From positions 1-5,887 of the forward strand of contig CAOOJO010000189.1 in assembly GCA_948496895.1 (NCBI GenBank): a DNA stretch of 5,887 nt. Reading direction: 5' to 3'. The translations under genes were made by a program, and so were the position numbers. The DNA is from an uncultured Acetatifactor sp. Its GTDB lineage: Bacteria > Bacillota > Clostridia > Lachnospirales > Lachnospiraceae. Under the pieces are notes generated by a model. The model saw only the letters and a program-made list of their open reading frames with translations. It ran no database searches and had not been told where the DNA came from. Positions 5,816 through 5,887 of this stretch are shown here, in pieces. The first letter of the stretch is position 1. Every line of letters starts with the position of its first letter.

Positions 5816-5887
5816 ATGCACAGCAGAGATAGAATATACTTCCACAATTTCCTCACAGGGATGCGCACAGGCAAAGACATCACCCTG
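5816..5887 (+). CDS. N-terminus of an unidentified protein (partial)
   Basis: The last 72 bases read as an open frame of 24 codons from ATG at 5816, beginning MHSRDRIYFHNFLTGMRTGK, and leave the right edge. AAAGGA (5805-5810) lies 5 nt upstream, and no other in-frame start exists before the stop at 5777-5779. A sigma-A promoter and dyads precede it. A short stretch like FHNFLTGMRTGKDITL could be the opening helix of a helix-turn-helix (XRE-like) regulator, which would fit the dyads as an autoregulatory operator, but that is a guess from too few residues. A rival ATG at 5790 in another frame lacks a ribosome site and gives an unconvincing peptide. Confidence 0.5.
   Translation, partial: MHSRDRIYFHNFLTGMRTGKDITL

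Noticed and set aside
5790..5887. Alternative open frame from ATG 5790
   Set aside because: No ribosome site upstream, and the start lies in the palindrome and leader; the peptide is Thr/Ser-rich and unlike a normal N-terminus. The frame from 5816 is better supported.
1..5887. tRNA, rRNA, CRISPR array, insertion sequence, toxin-antitoxin or phage genes
   Set aside because: Reading both strands I found no tRNA-like cloverleaf, spaced repeats, transposase motifs or terminal inverted repeats. The window is an ordinary envelope and motility region rather than a mobile element.

Overview
The window looks like chromosomal DNA from a motile, high-GC member of the Clostridia, most likely Lachnospiraceae. 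This is inferred from the style of the proteins: an LCP protein with 'SVYRDTYL' and 'YCRIRQTKGDDF' blocks, a rhamnosyltransferase-like GT2 with an 'FDHGGTR' block, and an Asn/Tyr/Gly-rich 'MYENDIY' N-terminus. Strong AGGAGG ribosome sites and a flagellar-type sigma-28 promoter agree with it. No database search was possible, so the genus is left open.

Minus strand, read from about 4870 down to 1. A near-consensus sigma-A promoter (4839-4867) starts a four-gene run: a membrane-anchored family 2 glycosyltransferase (3797-4774, GTG start), a full-length WcaJ-type polyprenyl glycosylphosphotransferase (2320-3726), an LCP (LytR-CpsA-Psr) protein (1216-2304) and a second, rhamnosyltransferase-like GT2 (264-1193, TTG start). 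The gaps are 70, 15 and 22 nt. The set can be read as one job: load the first sugar on undecaprenyl phosphate, extend the chain, and attach the finished glycopolymer to the cell wall. No flippase, polymerase or sugar-nucleotide genes lie in the window. After a 112-nt AT-rich gap with its own likely promoter and a tandem 11-bp repeat, the first 50 codons of another gene run off the left edge. Its N-terminus resembles membrane-anchored HtrA/DegP-like proteases of this group.

Plus strand, 4914 to the right edge. Diverging from the polysaccharide operon, a textbook sigma-28 promoter (TAAA-N15-GCCGATAC) precedes a 5'-leader hairpin and a gene for a 199-aa soluble, charged, mostly helical protein of unknown function (5005-5604), which is closed by a clear intrinsic terminator. 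The gene therefore probably belongs to the flagellar regulon although nothing else flagellar is in the window. From 5710 to 5815 lies a second promoter region rich in GAATCT/AGATTC dyads, in front of a partial gene that leaves the right edge.

The most interesting points are the flagellar-promoter-driven unknown gene next to a wall-polysaccharide operon, and the 11-bp direct repeat placed like a response-regulator site ahead of the HtrA-like gene. I saw no tRNA, rRNA, CRISPR array, insertion sequence or att site.
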